Assembly (NCBI GenBank): GCA_019423445.1
Contig: JAHZBJ010000004.1
Span: 738 to 23,953 of the forward strand
DNA length: 23,216 bases
From: Oscillospiraceae bacterium
Lineage (GTDB): Bacteria; Bacillota; Clostridia; Oscillospirales; Ruminococcaceae
Direction of reading: 5' to 3'
The notes beneath the pieces were generated by a model. That model was not told where the DNA came from. It searched no databases and saw only the letters and a program-made list of their open reading frames with translations. The translations under genes were made by a program, and so were the position numbers. Of the stretch, positions 22,747-23,216 are shown piece by piece (the first letter of the stretch is position 1; every line of letters starts with the position of its first letter).

Positions 22747-23216
22747 TCAAAGGACATACTCTTCATAATTATTTTGGCAGGGATTTCCTTTGCAGAGATA
22801 CGCCCTACCTCGATTTAAACAATAAATTGTGGATGCAATAGTTGAAAGGTTATCTTCCGGGCAGTGATTGCAAATTGAGGCAGGATAACCATAATGATCC
22901 CGGAGGCATTCCATAATGTATTCCGGCGTAATTGTCCCTGCCGCTTTTCCCAAAAGGAGCTGAAGCCGCTGCCCACGGAACTGTCTCTCCTCATACCCCT
23001 TACCGCATCGGAAGCGATCAATTCTGGGATTCGCCACAAAATCATTACCATGTCCCAATACCCCTGCCTGGGTTTGGATCCAGTAAAACTCCTCTGGATT
23101 TGTCTCTACCAGCTGCGCTGTTCCGTCTGTTGCCGAACCCACCAAATAATTAAGTGAAACACAGGGAGAAAAATCCAACAATGTTTTCTGCGCCTCTTTA
23201 TAATTATGGCATTGAA
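22747..23216 (-). CDS. Peptidase C45-like acyltransferase/hydrolase, C-terminal part (5' end outside the window)
   Basis: 155 codons are visible and the frame is still open at the right edge, so the N-terminus, with any Ntn nucleophile Cys, is missing. The visible part fits the C45 (acyl-CoA:6-aminopenicillanic acid acyltransferase-like) family C-terminus: NYLVGSATDGTAQLVETNPEEF, YIMECLRDHYGYPASICNHC, STIASTIYCLNRGRAYLCKG, then CQNNYEEY. These are self-processing amide hydrolases or acyltransferases with varied substrates, so function is not assigned further. The region is clearly AT-richer than the rest of the window, with more AT-ending codons, suggesting separate acquisition. Internal ATG/TTG codons near 23181 should not be taken as the start. 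Confidence 0.75.
   Translation of the reverse strand, partial: QCHNYKEAQKTLLDFSPCVSLNYLVGSATDGTAQLVETNPEEFYWIQTQAGVLGHGNDFVANPRIDRFRCGKGYEERQFRGQRLQLLLGKAAGTITPEYIMECLRDHYGYPASICNHCPEDNLSTIASTIYCLNRGRAYLCKGNPCQNNYEEYVL

Overview
The window looks like chromosomal DNA from a GC-rich, anaerobic member of the Clostridia, most like gut Oscillospirales (Flavonifractor/Pseudoflavonifractor type). This is an inference from gene content and style: purine-rich AGGAGG-type ribosome binding sites, a type III glutamine synthetase, a flavin reductase-rubredoxin fusion, a three-gene split glutamate synthase, a class B sortase, a CsoR copper switch and a NifS-ThiI pair. No rRNA, tRNA, CRISPR array, insertion sequence or integrase was recognised.

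Layout. (1) 1-913, minus: the copper efflux unit csoR-copA (copA runs off the left edge), driven by a promoter whose spacer holds a CsoR-type palindrome. (2) 1125-4484, plus: a cobalamin riboswitch with a strong terminator, followed by a vitamin B12 ABC importer btuF-btuC-btuD with 1-nt gene overlaps. (3) 4568-10523, minus: cysteine desulfurase, thiI, then one 1182-codon reading frame that joins a degenerate CinA-like protein to a membrane-anchored class B sortase with a long repeat-bearing C-terminal tail. (4) 10991-12814, plus: an orphan oligopeptide-binding lipoprotein behind a structured leader. (5) 13071-13724, plus: flavin reductase-rubredoxin fusion with a consensus promoter and a palindrome at the start point. 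(6) 13802-19687: a divergent nitrogen-assimilation locus. The glutamate synthase parts (amidotransferase, Fe-S/FMN synthase core, GXGXG domain) read leftward and glutamine synthetase III reads rightward. Each side has a consensus promoter and an intrinsic terminator inside its 5' leader. (7) 19814-20846: a divergent small regulatory module, an XRE-type regulator on the minus strand facing a coiled-coil protein plus a sigma-region-4-like protein, with a LexA/SOS-box-like palindrome. (8) 21019-22699, plus: iron-dependent alcohol dehydrogenase and family I pyrophosphatase. (9) 22747-23216, minus: 5'-truncated end of an AT-richer peptidase C45-type acyltransferase/hydrolase gene.

How the genes work together. 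Glutamine synthetase and the split glutamate synthase form the GS/GOGAT cycle, and their matching leader terminators suggest joint control by antitermination. The cysteine desulfurase supplies sulfur to ThiI for 4-thiouridine in tRNA. CsoR senses Cu(I) and releases copA. B12 import is switched off by B12 through the riboswitch. The two most unusual items are the CinA-sortase fusion, in which the usual CinA catalytic motifs are lost, and the small module that appears to be SOS-controlled. Family assignments are from motifs read by eye; no database search was run.
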